Shown piece by piece: positions 26,755 through 35,714 of a DNA stretch of 64,000 nucleotides. How positions within the stretch are numbered: the stretch's first letter is position 1; each line of letters begins with the position of its first letter. Under the pieces are notes generated by a model. The model worked only from the letters and a program-made list of their open reading frames with translations. It was not told the origin of the DNA and did no database searches. This DNA is from Oscillospiraceae bacterium (GTDB lineage Bacteria > Bacillota > Clostridia > Oscillospirales > Oscillospiraceae): assembly GCA_009783555.1 (NCBI GenBank), contig WRDH01000005.1:29235-93234 (forward strand). The letters are read 5' to 3'. A program made the translations under genes and the position numbers.

Positions 26755-27455
26755 TTTTTTTCGGGAAGCAGTAAAACATTTTCTCTTTCGTTTATTGTCC
26801 ACAGCTGATGGGCATCCGACGAAAAAATAATTTTATTCTTTGAGTACACTTCTTTATTTTCCTCGTAAAAACCGCTGTCAGCACCTTTTTGAGAGACCTC
26901 TAAGGTGCTGATGTCAAGATGCGGAGGCAAAAATCCTAAATTTGACAATAAACTGAACGAGTCTCTGTCAATATGTGCCGGTATAAATGCTCCTCCGTGC
27001 TTATGAACCAAAAGGTATAGATTATCGAAAGTTATAGATGCAGGAGCAATAAGCATGCGCTCCAACTCACCTGTGATTTGGTCGTTTTCATCATAGATTA
27101 TTTGATTACCGAATATGTGTATGCGGTTTAGTAATCCCGAGAAGTATGGAAAAAGGTCTGTTTCGAACTCCAACGCGGCTTCAATATCATGAAACAGGCA
27201 TAATACATGGACTTCTTCGGCAGTAGATACTTCAATTCCGGGAAGGACAATAATTTCTTTACCGCCTTGGGTCTGCACCGACTTTGCAGCCTTTACGACA
27301 GATTCCGCGTTTGCAAAGGTATTATGATCGGTAACTGCAATCATATCTAAACCGTTTAGTATCGCCATCCTGACGATATCATTTGGTGTCATATCATCAT
27401 TGGCGCATGGAGAAAGTGCAGTATGAATATGTAGGTCGTAATAAACAGATACCAA
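26715..27455 (-). CDS. PHP-domain phosphoesterase of the hydrogenase operon
   Basis: 246 residues with PHP metal motifs: DLHIHTALSPC near the start, TDHNT (about 42-46), PGIEVS, a later PAHIDR and SSDAHQL near the C-terminus. Predicted metal-dependent phosphoesterase acting on nucleotides or phosphoproteins; substrate unknown. It is 9 bp after a DRTGG gene, in the regulatory half of the hydrogenase operon, and recurs in such clusters. Confidence 0.82.
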   Translation of the reverse strand: MVSVYYDLHIHTALSPCANDDMTPNDIVRMAILNGLDMIAVTDHNTFANAESVVKAAKSVQTQGGKEIIVLPGIEVSTAEEVHVLCLFHDIEAALEFETDLFPYFSGLLNRIHIFGNQIIYDENDQITGELERMLIAPASITFDNLYLLVHKHGGAFIPAHIDRDSFSLLSNLGFLPPHLDISTLEVSQKGADSGFYEENKEVYSKNKIIFSSDAHQLWTINERENVLLLPEKNSKAAISYFQSNH

Positions 27456-27464
27456 AAGAAGCTC

Positions 27465-27821
27465 CTATGTATAAAGATGATTCAAGGGTTGGGATTTAGG
27501 ATATAGCTCCGATATTTTTATAGCGAGCGAATAAGCACTTTCTTTTGATGAAAATACCGCGAGGTCTTCTTCGTTAGCTTTTTCTATTACATTATCCGGT
27601 GCGGCCAGACCTTCGGGCAATATTACACAAGATGCTTCCGTCATAACGGCAACGGCAACCATGTTAAGCGATGATTGTACTGTTATCCATATATCGCCGG
27701 CTTGGCAACCACCCAAAACCCGACTTAGAAGATCGGAAATATAACAAGAAGCAACTTCCTTATCCGTCTCACCCGATAGTTTGATAAGATTAAGCTTTTC
27801 AGCCAGTGTTGTAATTGTCAT
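27465..27821 (-). CDS. DRTGG-domain protein (first copy by coordinate)
   Basis: 118-residue small protein with the DRTGG fold pattern (alternating strands, GCQAGDIWITVQ, a central AVMTEASCVILPEG). A paralogue is at 29823-30170. DRTGG domains bind nucleotides or serve as sensor modules; no enzyme motif is seen. It is flanked by the sensory hydrogenase and the PHP gene. Confidence 0.7.
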   Translation of the reverse strand: MTITTLAEKLNLIKLSGETDKEVASCYISDLLSRVLGGCQAGDIWITVQSSLNMVAVAVMTEASCVILPEGLAAPDNVIEKANEEDLAVFSSKESAYSLAIKISELYPKSQPLNHLYT

Positions 27822-27887
27822 ATTTATGAATACCCTTCCAACATGATTCTATTTTATTTCCTGCTGATCATTATAATTTGTCATTTA

Positions 27888-29234
27888 TCATTTATCATTT
27901 ATCATTTGCCCTCTCCCCTGTTCTCTAAATGGCGGGGGCATATACTCCTGCAGTTCTGTTATTTCACGGAATAGTGTTGACATACGTTCACGCAACTTGA
28001 ATACACAATCACTTTCAAGAGCCGTACCGTTTATTATATCTTCCGCAAGTGCGTGGCATGAGGGAGCACCGCAGGAGCCGCAATCAATTCCGGGAAGGGT
28101 TTCAAATAGGCTTTCGATGTCTGCAAGCTTTCTTATTGCCGTACTCCGGTCGGCATCAATGAGGAAGGGGTAGCCGGATTCGGGTGTCTTTTGCCAATAA
28201 AGTATTTCGGGATCGAGGTAGTTTTCATCGATTGTGTTAGTGTCATTTTCTTCAGATAGATTGAGTCCCATGCGTTGGATTCTGGCTCTTGCTACAAAAG
28301 GATTTTCGACCGAGAGACAACCGCCGACACAACCACCCGGGCAGGCATTGAGTTCTACAAATCGTACACTTGAAAGTTTATCGTTTTCTACTTCATCCAG
28401 AACTCTTATAACATTGTCTATGCCGTCTACGGCAACAAATAGAGATTCATCTATTGCACTGCCTTCTCCGCCCGAGAAGGACCATTTTATTCCGCGTGCT
28501 CCCGCAACCGAAAGCTTCATCGGTTCTTTTATTTTATCGACAATCGGCAGAAGCTTTACAAATATTTCACGCATTGACAATATCCCGTCTATTACAACAC
28601 CGTCGTAACCGATTCGGTATTTCGATGCTGTTATCTTGGCAGGGCAGGGTGAAATGAAAAACACGCCGATCTCTTCGGGTTTTAATCCTTTTTCGCGAAC
28701 AGCTTTTTCCCTTGCAGCTATTGCTGCTAGTTCGACAGGAGCGATTGTTTTAAGAACATTCTCAAGAAGCTCCGGATAACGCACACAAATCAGCTTTACG
28801 ACAACAGGGCATGCAGAGCTGATTGTCGGACCGCTCAGCAAAGCACGGGCTTCGGGAAGTATGTCTTTCGTGTGATCCGATACATTTTGTGCTGCAAGTG
28901 CAACCTCGAAAATGCTGTCAAATCCTATATTGACTAGTGCGGTCAAAATAACATTCACATCACGTATGCTCTTAAATTGCCCGTAGAGCGACGGTGCCGG
29001 CAGGGCAATCTTGTACTTGTAATTATCTATCATAGAAATAGGGTCGGAAATAGCTTTTTTTGCATTGTGAGGGCATACACGTATACACTCACCGCAATCA
29101 ATGCAATGATCATTCATTATAACTGCTTTGCCGTTTCTGACACGAATCGCTTCCGTGGGACATCTTTTTATGCAATTTATGCACCCTTTGCATTTTTCAG
29201 CATCAAGTGTAACCGAATGAGTAATAGATTCCAT
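27888..29234 (-). CDS. Sensory-type [FeFe]-hydrogenase-like protein
   Basis: 448 residues. N-terminal 2[4Fe-4S] ferredoxin (CKGCINCIKRC, CIDCGECIRVC), then an H-cluster domain with altered motifs SSACPVV, SPCPAKI and NACPGGCVGGC. A C-terminal Fe-S domain follows (CGSCGAPSCHALAEDI). Divergence at the L1 and L2 loops and the lack of an NAD(P)H partner fit the group C/D putative sensors, which lie beside catalytic hydrogenases. By inference it reads H2 or redox state. The last codons and stop come from an ATGATAAATGAT-type repeat. Confidence 0.83.
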   Translation of the reverse strand: MESITHSVTLDAEKCKGCINCIKRCPTEAIRVRNGKAVIMNDHCIDCGECIRVCPHNAKKAISDPISMIDNYKYKIALPAPSLYGQFKSIRDVNVILTALVNIGFDSIFEVALAAQNVSDHTKDILPEARALLSGPTISSACPVVVKLICVRYPELLENVLKTIAPVELAAIAAREKAVREKGLKPEEIGVFFISPCPAKITASKYRIGYDGVVIDGILSMREIFVKLLPIVDKIKEPMKLSVAGARGIKWSFSGGEGSAIDESLFVAVDGIDNVIRVLDEVENDKLSSVRFVELNACPGGCVGGCLSVENPFVARARIQRMGLNLSEENDTNTIDENYLDPEILYWQKTPESGYPFLIDADRSTAIRKLADIESLFETLPGIDCGSCGAPSCHALAEDIINGTALESDCVFKLRERMSTLFREITELQEYMPPPFREQGRGQMINDK

Positions 29235-29260
29235 TTAATTTTCCTTTAAATTATCCTCTT

Positions 29261-29734
29261 TCACGTAGCGATAGTAATAACCAAAGTCGTGCCTTTTCCC
29301 ACTTCACTGATGAGGCTTAAATTATCGCTTTGCTTTTTAATGTTCGGCAGCCCCATACCGGCACCGAAGCCCATCTCGCGTACTGTGTCGGAAGCGGTGG
29401 AAAACCCTTCCTTCATGGCAAGATTTATATCGGCAATTCCGGGACCTTCGTCCGTCAAAGTTATTGTTACTTGATTTTCACTGATTCCGACCTCGGCAAC
29501 TCCGCCACCGCCGTGTATTACCATGTTGATTTCACCCTCATACATGGCAATAGATGTGCGCCGGATAAAATCGGGAGAAAACCCGAGTTGCTTAAGAGTC
29601 TTTTTCACCGCCGCAGATGCAGCTCCTGCGGAAGCAAAATCATCAGCACTGACTTCATATCTTTGCTTGAGAACTTCAACTCCTGAATTATCATTTTTAT
29701 TTTCCAACTTTAGACCCTCGGAATTATGCACCAA
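29261..29734 (-). CDS. RsbW/RsbT-like ATP-binding regulatory protein
   Basis: 157 residues with a GHKL fold of the anti-sigma/Ser-Thr kinase class: MYEGEINMVIHGGGG (N box), DEGPGIAD (G1), GFGAGMGLPNIKK and GKGTTL. No membrane or HisKA segment. The TTG at 29734 or the adjoining GTG is the start, after AAGAAGGGG. In the operon it precedes the sensory hydrogenase, which suggests a partner-switching or phosphorylation step downstream of H2 sensing. Confidence 0.75.
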   Translation of the reverse strand: MVHNSEGLKLENKNDNSGVEVLKQRYEVSADDFASAGAASAAVKKTLKQLGFSPDFIRRTSIAMYEGEINMVIHGGGGVAEVGISENQVTITLTDEGPGIADINLAMKEGFSTASDTVREMGFGAGMGLPNIKKQSDNLSLISEVGKGTTLVITIAT

Positions 29735-29822
29735 CCCCTTCTTTACCTGTCTGCAGGAAACTTTTTGAAGTGGTCTTTGCTATTTTATCTTTTGTCATTT
29801 ATCATTTGCTATTTATTATTTG

Positions 29823-30170
29823 CTATTCATCTCCGCCGCGCAAGCCGGCAGCATATAGCAGACCGCAGGATGTATACATAGAATAGTCGGTCTTCATAAT
29901 TACTATTTCTTTTTCATTTGCAAGCTTAACAAGTGCTTCATCAGGCTCTTTTCCACGCACGATTATCACACAGCGAATGTCCATCATTTCTGCTGTACGA
30001 ACGCTTTGCGGATTATTAAGACCAGTCAAGAGAAGCCCTTTGTTCTCGCCAAATGCCAGCGCATCACTCATAAGGTCCGCGCCGCAAGCTGCGTTGATTT
30101 CAATGTCCTCAAACGGTACATCGGTATAAACTTTTGCATTTAGCACTTCCATAACCTGAGCAAGTTTCAT
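29823..30170 (-). CDS. DRTGG-domain protein, first gene of the hydrogenase operon
   Basis: 115 residues from the ATG at 30170 (MKLAQVMEVL), chosen for the AAGGAAAA ribosome site; the frame reaches 30197. Paralogue of 27465-27821 (GADLMSDALAF, RCVIIVRGKEPDE). Its Cys residues (AACGAD, TSCGLL) are not arranged as a known cluster. The gap after it holds ATTTATCATTTGC repeats. Confidence 0.7.
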   Translation of the reverse strand: MKLAQVMEVLNAKVYTDVPFEDIEINAACGADLMSDALAFGENKGLLLTGLNNPQSVRTAEMMDIRCVIIVRGKEPDEALVKLANEKEIVIMKTDYSMYTSCGLLYAAGLRGGDE

Positions 30171-30212
30171 AATAGTTTTTCCTTTCAAAACATACACTTT
30201 AAGTGCCTACCC

Positions 30213-30241
30213 ATGATAACACTTTATATCAATAGCCGCAA
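30213..30241 (-). promoter_or_regulatory. Main promoter of the hydrogenase operon
   Basis: Minus-strand TTGCGG (30241-30236), 17-bp spacer, TATCAT (30218-30213), about 45 bp upstream of the first DRTGG gene. Confidence 0.5.
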
Positions 30242-30265
30242 TAGAAATTTATGATATAGTATCAT

Positions 30266-30298
30266 GTTTCACGGTTCTCGCTATGCGAGGAGTGAAAC
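30266..30298 (-). terminator. Hairpin after tcdA
   Basis: GTTTCAC...CTCG-ctatg-CGAG...GTGAAAC forms a long stem just past the tcdA stop. No strong T-run follows, so it may be an attenuator or boundary element. Confidence 0.5.
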
Positions 30299-30306
30299 GA
30301 TATTAT

Positions 30307-31029
30307 TTAGTCAATATTAAATGGTTGTGCAGCAATCATTAAGTCCTTTATAACTTCCCCCGCTAAGATAAACCCGGCGACCGGCGGAACAAACGAGATG
30401 CTCGACTGTAGGGGCGACCGCTCAGAAGACAGGGGGACAGGTTCCTTCGAATAAACAACCTTCAAAGCCTCCACGCCACGTTTGCGCAATTCTTTTCGCA
30501 TAATTCTTGCCATCGGACACACCGTTGTTTCATATATATCGGCAACTTCGAATGCTGTGGGATTAAGCTTGTTCGCTGCGCCCATTGAGCATATAACCGG
30601 GACATTCTGATTTATTGCACGGCATACAAGTTCTATTTTTGCAGTCATTGTATCGACGGCATCAATAATATAGTCATAAACGGACAAATCAACACTGTCG
30701 GCTGATTCAGGCAAATAAAAAATTTTATGTGCTCCGATTATGACTTCCGGATTGATTTCAAGCATACGCTCTTTTATTACATCTACCTTATTGCGTCCGA
30801 GTGTCTTATGCGTAGCAATGAGTTGTCTGTTGATGTTAGTTATATCCACAACATCACCGTCAAAAACATCGATTTTGCCAATACCCGCACGGCAAAGAGC
30901 CTCAACGGAATAACCGCCGACACCGCCAACACCGAAAACCGCCACATGGCGGTTTCTCAGTTTCTCAATATTCTCACGTCCAATAAGCAAAGCCGTTCTC
31001 TGAAATTGATCGTTTTTACTAAAATCCAT
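30307..31029 (-). CDS. tcdA: tRNA threonylcarbamoyladenosine dehydratase (TcdA/CsdL)
   Basis: E1-like enzyme that cyclises t6A37 in tRNA. Start MDFSKNDQFQRT (31029) is preferred to the upstream codon at 31059. The ATP-binding GVGGVGGYSVEALCRAG is near 35-51, then DxDxV as DGDVVDITNINRQ, and CSMGAANKLNP. Odd: the loop EPVPLSSERSPLQSSI, between VVYSKE and SFVPPVAG, is encoded by repeat-like DNA (30408-30420 matches one arm of the hairpin at 21422). Confidence 0.92.
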   Translation of the reverse strand: MDFSKNDQFQRTALLIGRENIEKLRNRHVAVFGVGGVGGYSVEALCRAGIGKIDVFDGDVVDITNINRQLIATHKTLGRNKVDVIKERMLEINPEVIIGAHKIFYLPESADSVDLSVYDYIIDAVDTMTAKIELVCRAINQNVPVICSMGAANKLNPTAFEVADIYETTVCPMARIMRKELRKRGVEALKVVYSKEPVPLSSERSPLQSSISFVPPVAGFILAGEVIKDLMIAAQPFNID

Positions 31030-31063
31030 TATACTAAAATCCAAATTCCCATAAACCAATAGC

Positions 31064-31094
31064 CCGTCATTCTGCGCTTTTGTCGCAGAATGAC
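31064..31094. repeat. Palindromic repeat family A, single hairpin copy
   Basis: CGTCATTCTGCG and its complement around CTTTTGT. It lies between dCMP deaminase and tcdA. Confidence 0.85.
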
Positions 31095-31106
31095 GTAGCT
31101 GCTCAT

Positions 31107-31604
31107 CTACTTAAGCGAAAATTTTGAACCATCCAAGATAGAATCATCATTGAAAACCCAATCGCGTATGTGGGTCACACTAACTTTTCCTCCCTTGGAG
31201 CGACATATCGTTTTTTCAATACCGGAATTAATTATCAACCGCTGACACATACTGCATGAGCTTGTATCATCCAGCAGTTCACCGGCTTTTGCGTCAAACC
31301 CTGTCATATATAACGTAGAGCCCATCATATCGCGGCGAGCTGCAGAGATGATAGCATTTGCTTCGGCATGAACACTGCGGCATAGCTCATAACGCTCACC
31401 ACTGGGAATACCCAGTTCATCTCTCATGCACACCGAGCGATCCAGGCAGTTCTTTCTCCCTCTCGGCGCACCGTTATACCCTGTCGCAATTATCTCATCG
31501 TTGTACACAATGATTGCACCGTATTTACGGCGGCGGCAGGTCGATCTGAGTGAAACAGTTTCAGCGATATCGAGATAATAGTTTACTTTATCCTTACGTT
31601 CCAT
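31107..31604 (-). CDS. Deoxycytidylate (dCMP) deaminase, ComEB-like
   Basis: Zinc deaminase making dUMP for dTTP synthesis. 165 residues with the catalytic HAEANAI and SCSMCQRLI (zinc His and two Cys), and an N-terminal STCRRRKYGAIIV. The CLDRSVCMRD insert is typical of bacterial ComEB/dCMP deaminases. It has a strong divergent promoter shared with the histidine kinase gene. Confidence 0.93.
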   Translation of the reverse strand: MERKDKVNYYLDIAETVSLRSTCRRRKYGAIIVYNDEIIATGYNGAPRGRKNCLDRSVCMRDELGIPSGERYELCRSVHAEANAIISAARRDMMGSTLYMTGFDAKAGELLDDTSSCSMCQRLIINSGIEKTICRSKGGKVSVTHIRDWVFNDDSILDGSKFSLK

Positions 31605-31642
31605 AGTTAACCTCCGGTACTACCTATATTAAAATCACACTT

Positions 31643-31671
31643 ATTATAGTACCGCCGGCAATTAAAATCAA
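31643..31671 (-). promoter_or_regulatory. Promoter of the dCMP deaminase gene
   Basis: Minus-strand TTGATT (31671-31666), 17-bp spacer, TATAAT (31648-31643). Confidence 0.75.
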
Positions 31672-31674
31672 GCA

Positions 31675-31703
31675 TTGCAAATTAGTAATAAACGAAGTAT
31701 AAT
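31675..31703 (+). promoter_or_regulatory. Promoter of the hybrid histidine kinase gene
   Basis: TTGCAA (31675-31680), 17-bp spacer, TATAAT (31698-31703). It lies back to back with the deaminase promoter. Confidence 0.75.
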
Positions 31704-31788
31704 GAAAATTCAAGTTAACGGATTAATAAGGGCGGAAATTTCTCAAGCAAAGCGACAAACAAACGACGTGTAAGCGAAGGAAAATATA

Positions 31789-34700
31789 ATGATGAATGAC
31801 TCTCAAATCAACCAGCAAGAAGCCGATGAACAACCCGTTGTAAAGAAGGGACTAAAGCTTCGGACTAAGCTTGTAATGATATTTGTTTCAGTTATGATGA
31901 TACCCGTTGTATTATTTACGGTTCTTGCATGGAATCAAATAATGTCGCTCGGATATCTTCTAAGGGACTTATCGGTATCTGATGCAACAACTGCTCTAAA
32001 CGACAATGCGCGAGATAACCTTGAGCGTATGACCACTGACACTGCAATGTCAATTGCGGAGTTTCTTTATCAACGTGACCGGGACATCCTTATGCTTGCT
32101 CAATTTCTGCCTTCCGATGAAACATTCAGAGCATTTTCGGAAAACAGAACAAGCAAACTGATGAAAATGGGAGAGTGGGTTCTTTCGGATGACCAAATGT
32201 CATGGGTCGAAGTAGATCCGTTTGTATGTAAAGGCTCACTCGATGTATCTTCAAACAGAGAAAATAACGACATAGAATTCGGGAGCAGCTTCAACTACAG
32301 ACCTCCGGAGTTTTTTGAGCACTACAGAGAGTCGTTTCCGTTATATGATGAAATTACATTTATCAACCTTAACGGTCAAGAGATATTTAAGTTCGTAAAT
32401 CCCGCCTCAACAAAAGTAAATTATCCGATGAACCCGGAGTTATTAGACATATCAGACAGGGCAAACACTTATGTCAGAGCGGAAACTTATTGGGAAGATT
32501 TACAAAACCTGCGTCCCGGAGAGATTTATGTGTCTGACGTCATAGGTGCTTATGTCGGCACCAACTTTATAGGTATGTATACACCCGGGGCTATGAGAAA
32601 TGCACCGCAGGCTCACGCAAACTACGACCTGCTGCAGGAAATTGCGAATCTGCCTTTGGACGAATTCTATGAAGAAGCAAGGCGGCAGGCGTTTGCGGGC
32701 TTTGAAAATCCCCTTGGACAAAGATTTGAGGGTATAATCCGCTGGGCAACACCAATCATAGGTTTTGAAGGAGAAGTCTGGGGCTATGTTACTATGGCAC
32801 TAAATCACGACCATATAATGGAATTTGTCGATTTTATAACTCCAATGCCTGAACGCTATTCCGTTCTGTCAGACGCTCATAGCGGTAACTATGCATTCCT
32901 TTGGGACTATAAATGCCGTAACATTGTTCATCCCAGACATCATTCAATCGTAGGATATAATCCGGTAACGGGAGAACCGCAGGTTCCATGGCTGGAAGGG
33001 TCGGTAATGATGGAGCGTAACTACGAAGAAGGCGGCTTTGTCTTCAACGAAAACAATGTTGCTATACCCATATTAGACGTAAACGGGGAACCGCAACCGG
33101 CGCGGGATACGCCATTTTACTATTGGTATTCAGGCAGCGGCAGTGATTGGCTCGAAGATAATCCCACATGGTACAACCTCTCAGAGGAATCCTCGGGTAT
33201 AAGCTGGGGGCAATTCTACGAGGAAAATAAAGATAACAGGGAAATTCTTCCGCAGTTTGGTGAAAGACAACTGAGAGATGCAAACGGAAATCTCGTCTAT
33301 AAAGAAGACGGCACTCCGATACTCGACTACCAATCACGCACAAAAACACCCGCCAGAGTACTAACCAGAGCAGGTTTTGTAGCTCTTGACGGAAGGTTCT
33401 TAAACAATGCACCTCAGTGCACAGGTTGGATGGATCTGACAGAAGACGGAGGATCAGGCTCATTCTATATCTATTGGAGTAATGTATATAAACCAACCAC
33501 AGCAGGCGCCGTACAATATTACACAGGTAAGTTTTCACCTGAAGTACAAGGAAACAGACGGGGCATCGGATTTGTTACAATCGGTGCAGGTCTGGAGGAT
33601 TTCACAGAACCCGCTGTTCTCATGGGGGAAAGAATGATCCTCGCAATCGATACAAATTCACGGCAGTATGCTACACATATTATTATTATGAGTGGTGCAA
33701 TATTTGCTCTGACTCTGGTTGTTGCAGTATTATTAGCTTCGGCAGTTACACGCCGTATTAAAGTGCTTATTGTAGGATTATCAAGATTCCGCCAGGGAGA
33801 TATGAGCTTTAGGCTTCGCTCAAAAGTAAATGATGAGTTCGGGCAGGTTGCAGATTCATTTGATGAAATGGCTGACAGCCTTGAAGAAAGCATGGGTAGA
33901 GCAGAGCAGGCAAGCATTGCAAAGAGCACCTTCCTGTCAAACATGAGCCATGAAATACGCACACCGCTTAACGCGATTATAGGAATGACAACCATAGGTA
34001 TTACTGCTCCGGATTTAGAGAAAAAAGACTATTCACTTAATAAAATAAATGATGCTTCAAAACATCTACTCGGAATAATAAATGACATTCTTGATATGTC
34101 GAAAATTGAAGCGAATAAATACAGTCTTTCAAAAGCAACCTTCAGACTTGAGGAGATGATTCACCGTGTTGTTGATGTTATCAATTTCCGTGTTGAGCAG
34201 AAACACCAAAAGCTGACCGTTCATATAGACCCGAACACGCCAAACTACCTGATAGGTGACGACCAAAGACTTGCACAAGTAATAACAAATCTATTGTCCA
34301 ATGCGGTCAAATTCACTGCGGAAGATGGCAGTATTCATTTAGAGATAATGGTAGAAGATGAAGTAGATGACATGTGTACACTTTTAGTAGTTGTAAGTGA
34401 TACAGGTATAGGCATGAGCAAAGAGCAGCAAAGCCGCTTGTTTATGTCTTTTGAGCAGGCAGAAGCAAGCACCTCACGCAGATTCGGCGGCACAGGGCTG
34501 GGGCTCGTTATAAGCAAAACCATCGTGGAAATGATGGGTGGCGAAATATGGATTGAATCCGAACTGGGCGACGGATCGGTCATTTCGTTCACAGTACGTT
34601 TGGGCTTTGACAGAACCGAGCACATAAAGGAGATTGCTCCGAGAGGTAAAGCTGAGGAGATAAAACTGTTAATTACAGATGAGGACATGGTTACAAGAGT

Positions 34701-35454
34701 TTTCTTCGAAGAAATGTCATATGTCACCAGCATTACATGCGATATTGTTACACGCGGCGAAGAGACTCTGGCAAAGCTTGAGGAAACTTCGGATTATGAT
34801 CTCTTCTTTGTTGCGGGAACGCTTCCCGATATGACGGGTGTTGAGCTTGCACATAAAATAAATAGTAAAAGCCCTAAAAGTAAAATCGTCATGATTATGT
34901 CGGGAGTAGATTGGGAAGAGCAGTGTGAAAACGCACTTGAGGCAGGTGTTACTACTCATATTCCCAAGCCGTTGTTTAATTCTCCTGTTATAGACTGTGT
35001 CAACGAGCTGTTATTTTCCGATAATCTTCCGAGTGATACAACAGAAAATAATGACCAACCGGATTTTGAAGGTCATACTATACTTCTGGTCGAAGATGTG
35101 GATATCAACCGCGAAATTGTAATGGCTCTGCTTGAGCCGTCTAAGCTTAGTATTGACTATGCAGTCAATGGTATCAATGCTATTGAAGTGTTCTGCGAAA
35201 ATCCCGAAAAATACGAGTTGATATTTATGGATCTCCAAATGCCGGAAATGGATGGGATCACGGCGACCGAAAAAATAAGGGCACTGGATATTGAACATGC
35301 TAAAAACATTCCAATAGTGGCAATGACGGCAAACGCATTCCAGGAAGACATCGATAACTGCCTCGCCGCCGGAATGAACGGTCACCTGGGCAAACCCCTT
35401 TCATACGACATGGTAATAGCTACGCTTGAAAAATACTTGCACGGTAAAGAATAA
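31789..35454 (+). CDS. Membrane hybrid sensor histidine kinase with one pseudo-receiver and one receiver domain
   Basis: 1221 residues. TM1 (about 28-50), an unusually large extracytoplasmic sensor (about 55-625, Cache-like at its N-terminal part), TM2 (about 629-652), HAMP, HisKA with MSHEIRTPLN and the phospho-acceptor His721, and HATPase_c (DTGIGM, FGGTGLGL). A first receiver (~960-1080) has its acceptor Asp replaced in FFVAGTLPDM. A second receiver (~1097-1220) is intact, IFMDLQMPEMDG. No output domain is present, so it probably phosphorelays to an unlinked partner. The ligand is unknown; the sensor is rich in Trp, Tyr and Gly. A MITE-like repeat touches its stop codon. Confidence 0.9.
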   Translation: MMNDSQINQQEADEQPVVKKGLKLRTKLVMIFVSVMMIPVVLFTVLAWNQIMSLGYLLRDLSVSDATTALNDNARDNLERMTTDTAMSIAEFLYQRDRDILMLAQFLPSDETFRAFSENRTSKLMKMGEWVLSDDQMSWVEVDPFVCKGSLDVSSNRENNDIEFGSSFNYRPPEFFEHYRESFPLYDEITFINLNGQEIFKFVNPASTKVNYPMNPELLDISDRANTYVRAETYWEDLQNLRPGEIYVSDVIGAYVGTNFIGMYTPGAMRNAPQAHANYDLLQEIANLPLDEFYEEARRQAFAGFENPLGQRFEGIIRWATPIIGFEGEVWGYVTMALNHDHIMEFVDFITPMPERYSVLSDAHSGNYAFLWDYKCRNIVHPRHHSIVGYNPVTGEPQVPWLEGSVMMERNYEEGGFVFNENNVAIPILDVNGEPQPARDTPFYYWYSGSGSDWLEDNPTWYNLSEESSGISWGQFYEENKDNREILPQFGERQLRDANGNLVYKEDGTPILDYQSRTKTPARVLTRAGFVALDGRFLNNAPQCTGWMDLTEDGGSGSFYIYWSNVYKPTTAGAVQYYTGKFSPEVQGNRRGIGFVTIGAGLEDFTEPAVLMGERMILAIDTNSRQYATHIIIMSGAIFALTLVVAVLLASAVTRRIKVLIVGLSRFRQGDMSFRLRSKVNDEFGQVADSFDEMADSLEESMGRAEQASIAKSTFLSNMSHEIRTPLNAIIGMTTIGITAPDLEKKDYSLNKINDASKHLLGIINDILDMSKIEANKYSLSKATFRLEEMIHRVVDVINFRVEQKHQKLTVHIDPNTPNYLIGDDQRLAQVITNLLSNAVKFTAEDGSIHLEIMVEDEVDDMCTLLVVVSDTGIGMSKEQQSRLFMSFEQAEASTSRRFGGTGLGLVISKTIVEMMGGEIWIESELGDGSVISFTVRLGFDRTEHIKEIAPRGKAEEIKLLITDEDMVTRVFFEEMSYVTSITCDIVTRGEETLAKLEETSDYDLFFVAGTLPDMTGVELAHKINSKSPKSKIVMIMSGVDWEEQCENALEAGVTTHIPKPLFNSPVIDCVNELLFSDNLPSDTTENNDQPDFEGHTILLVEDVDINREIVMALLEPSKLSIDYAVNGINAIEVFCENPEKYELIFMDLQMPEMDGITATEKIRALDIEHAKNIPIVAMTANAFQEDIDNCLAAGMNGHLGKPLSYDMVIATLEKYLHGKE

Positions 35455-35712
35455 CGGTAGTCGGTCAGAGGGTATCCGGAAAACTTTTGATACTTACAAC
35501 CATCGCACTAGCACCTTAGTGAAGACTTGTTTTATCGGCAAAATTTGTGTGCCGGCTGTAAGTATAAACGGTAGTCGGTCAGAGGGTATCCGGAAAACTT
35601 TTGATACTTACAACCATCGCACTAGTACCTTAGTGAAGATTTGTTTTATCGGCAAAATTTGTGTGCCGGCTGTAAGTATCAAAAGTTTTCCGGATACCCT
35701 CTGACCGACTAC
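35454..35712. mobile_element. MITE-like element family C: one complete 142-bp copy plus a tandem partial copy
   Basis: The complete element at 35571-35712 has perfect 42-bp terminal inverted repeats starting GTAGTCGGTCAGAGGG. A 114-bp near-identical duplicate (35454-35567, two mismatches seen) lacks the right arm. Terminal and core sequences (TATCCGGAAAACTTT; GGCAAAATTTGTGTGC) are shared with the element at 53235-53376. It fills the gap between two convergent genes and could end transcription from both sides. Confidence 0.85.
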
Positions 35713-35714
35713 TT

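Noticed and set aside
35426..35704. 92-codon plus-strand frame with two near-identical peptide repeats
   Set aside because: It only translates the tandem MITE-like DNA.
35454..35712. Direct repeats that could suggest a CRISPR array
   Set aside because: Two units of 114 bp with long palindromic ends and no spacers; no cas genes.
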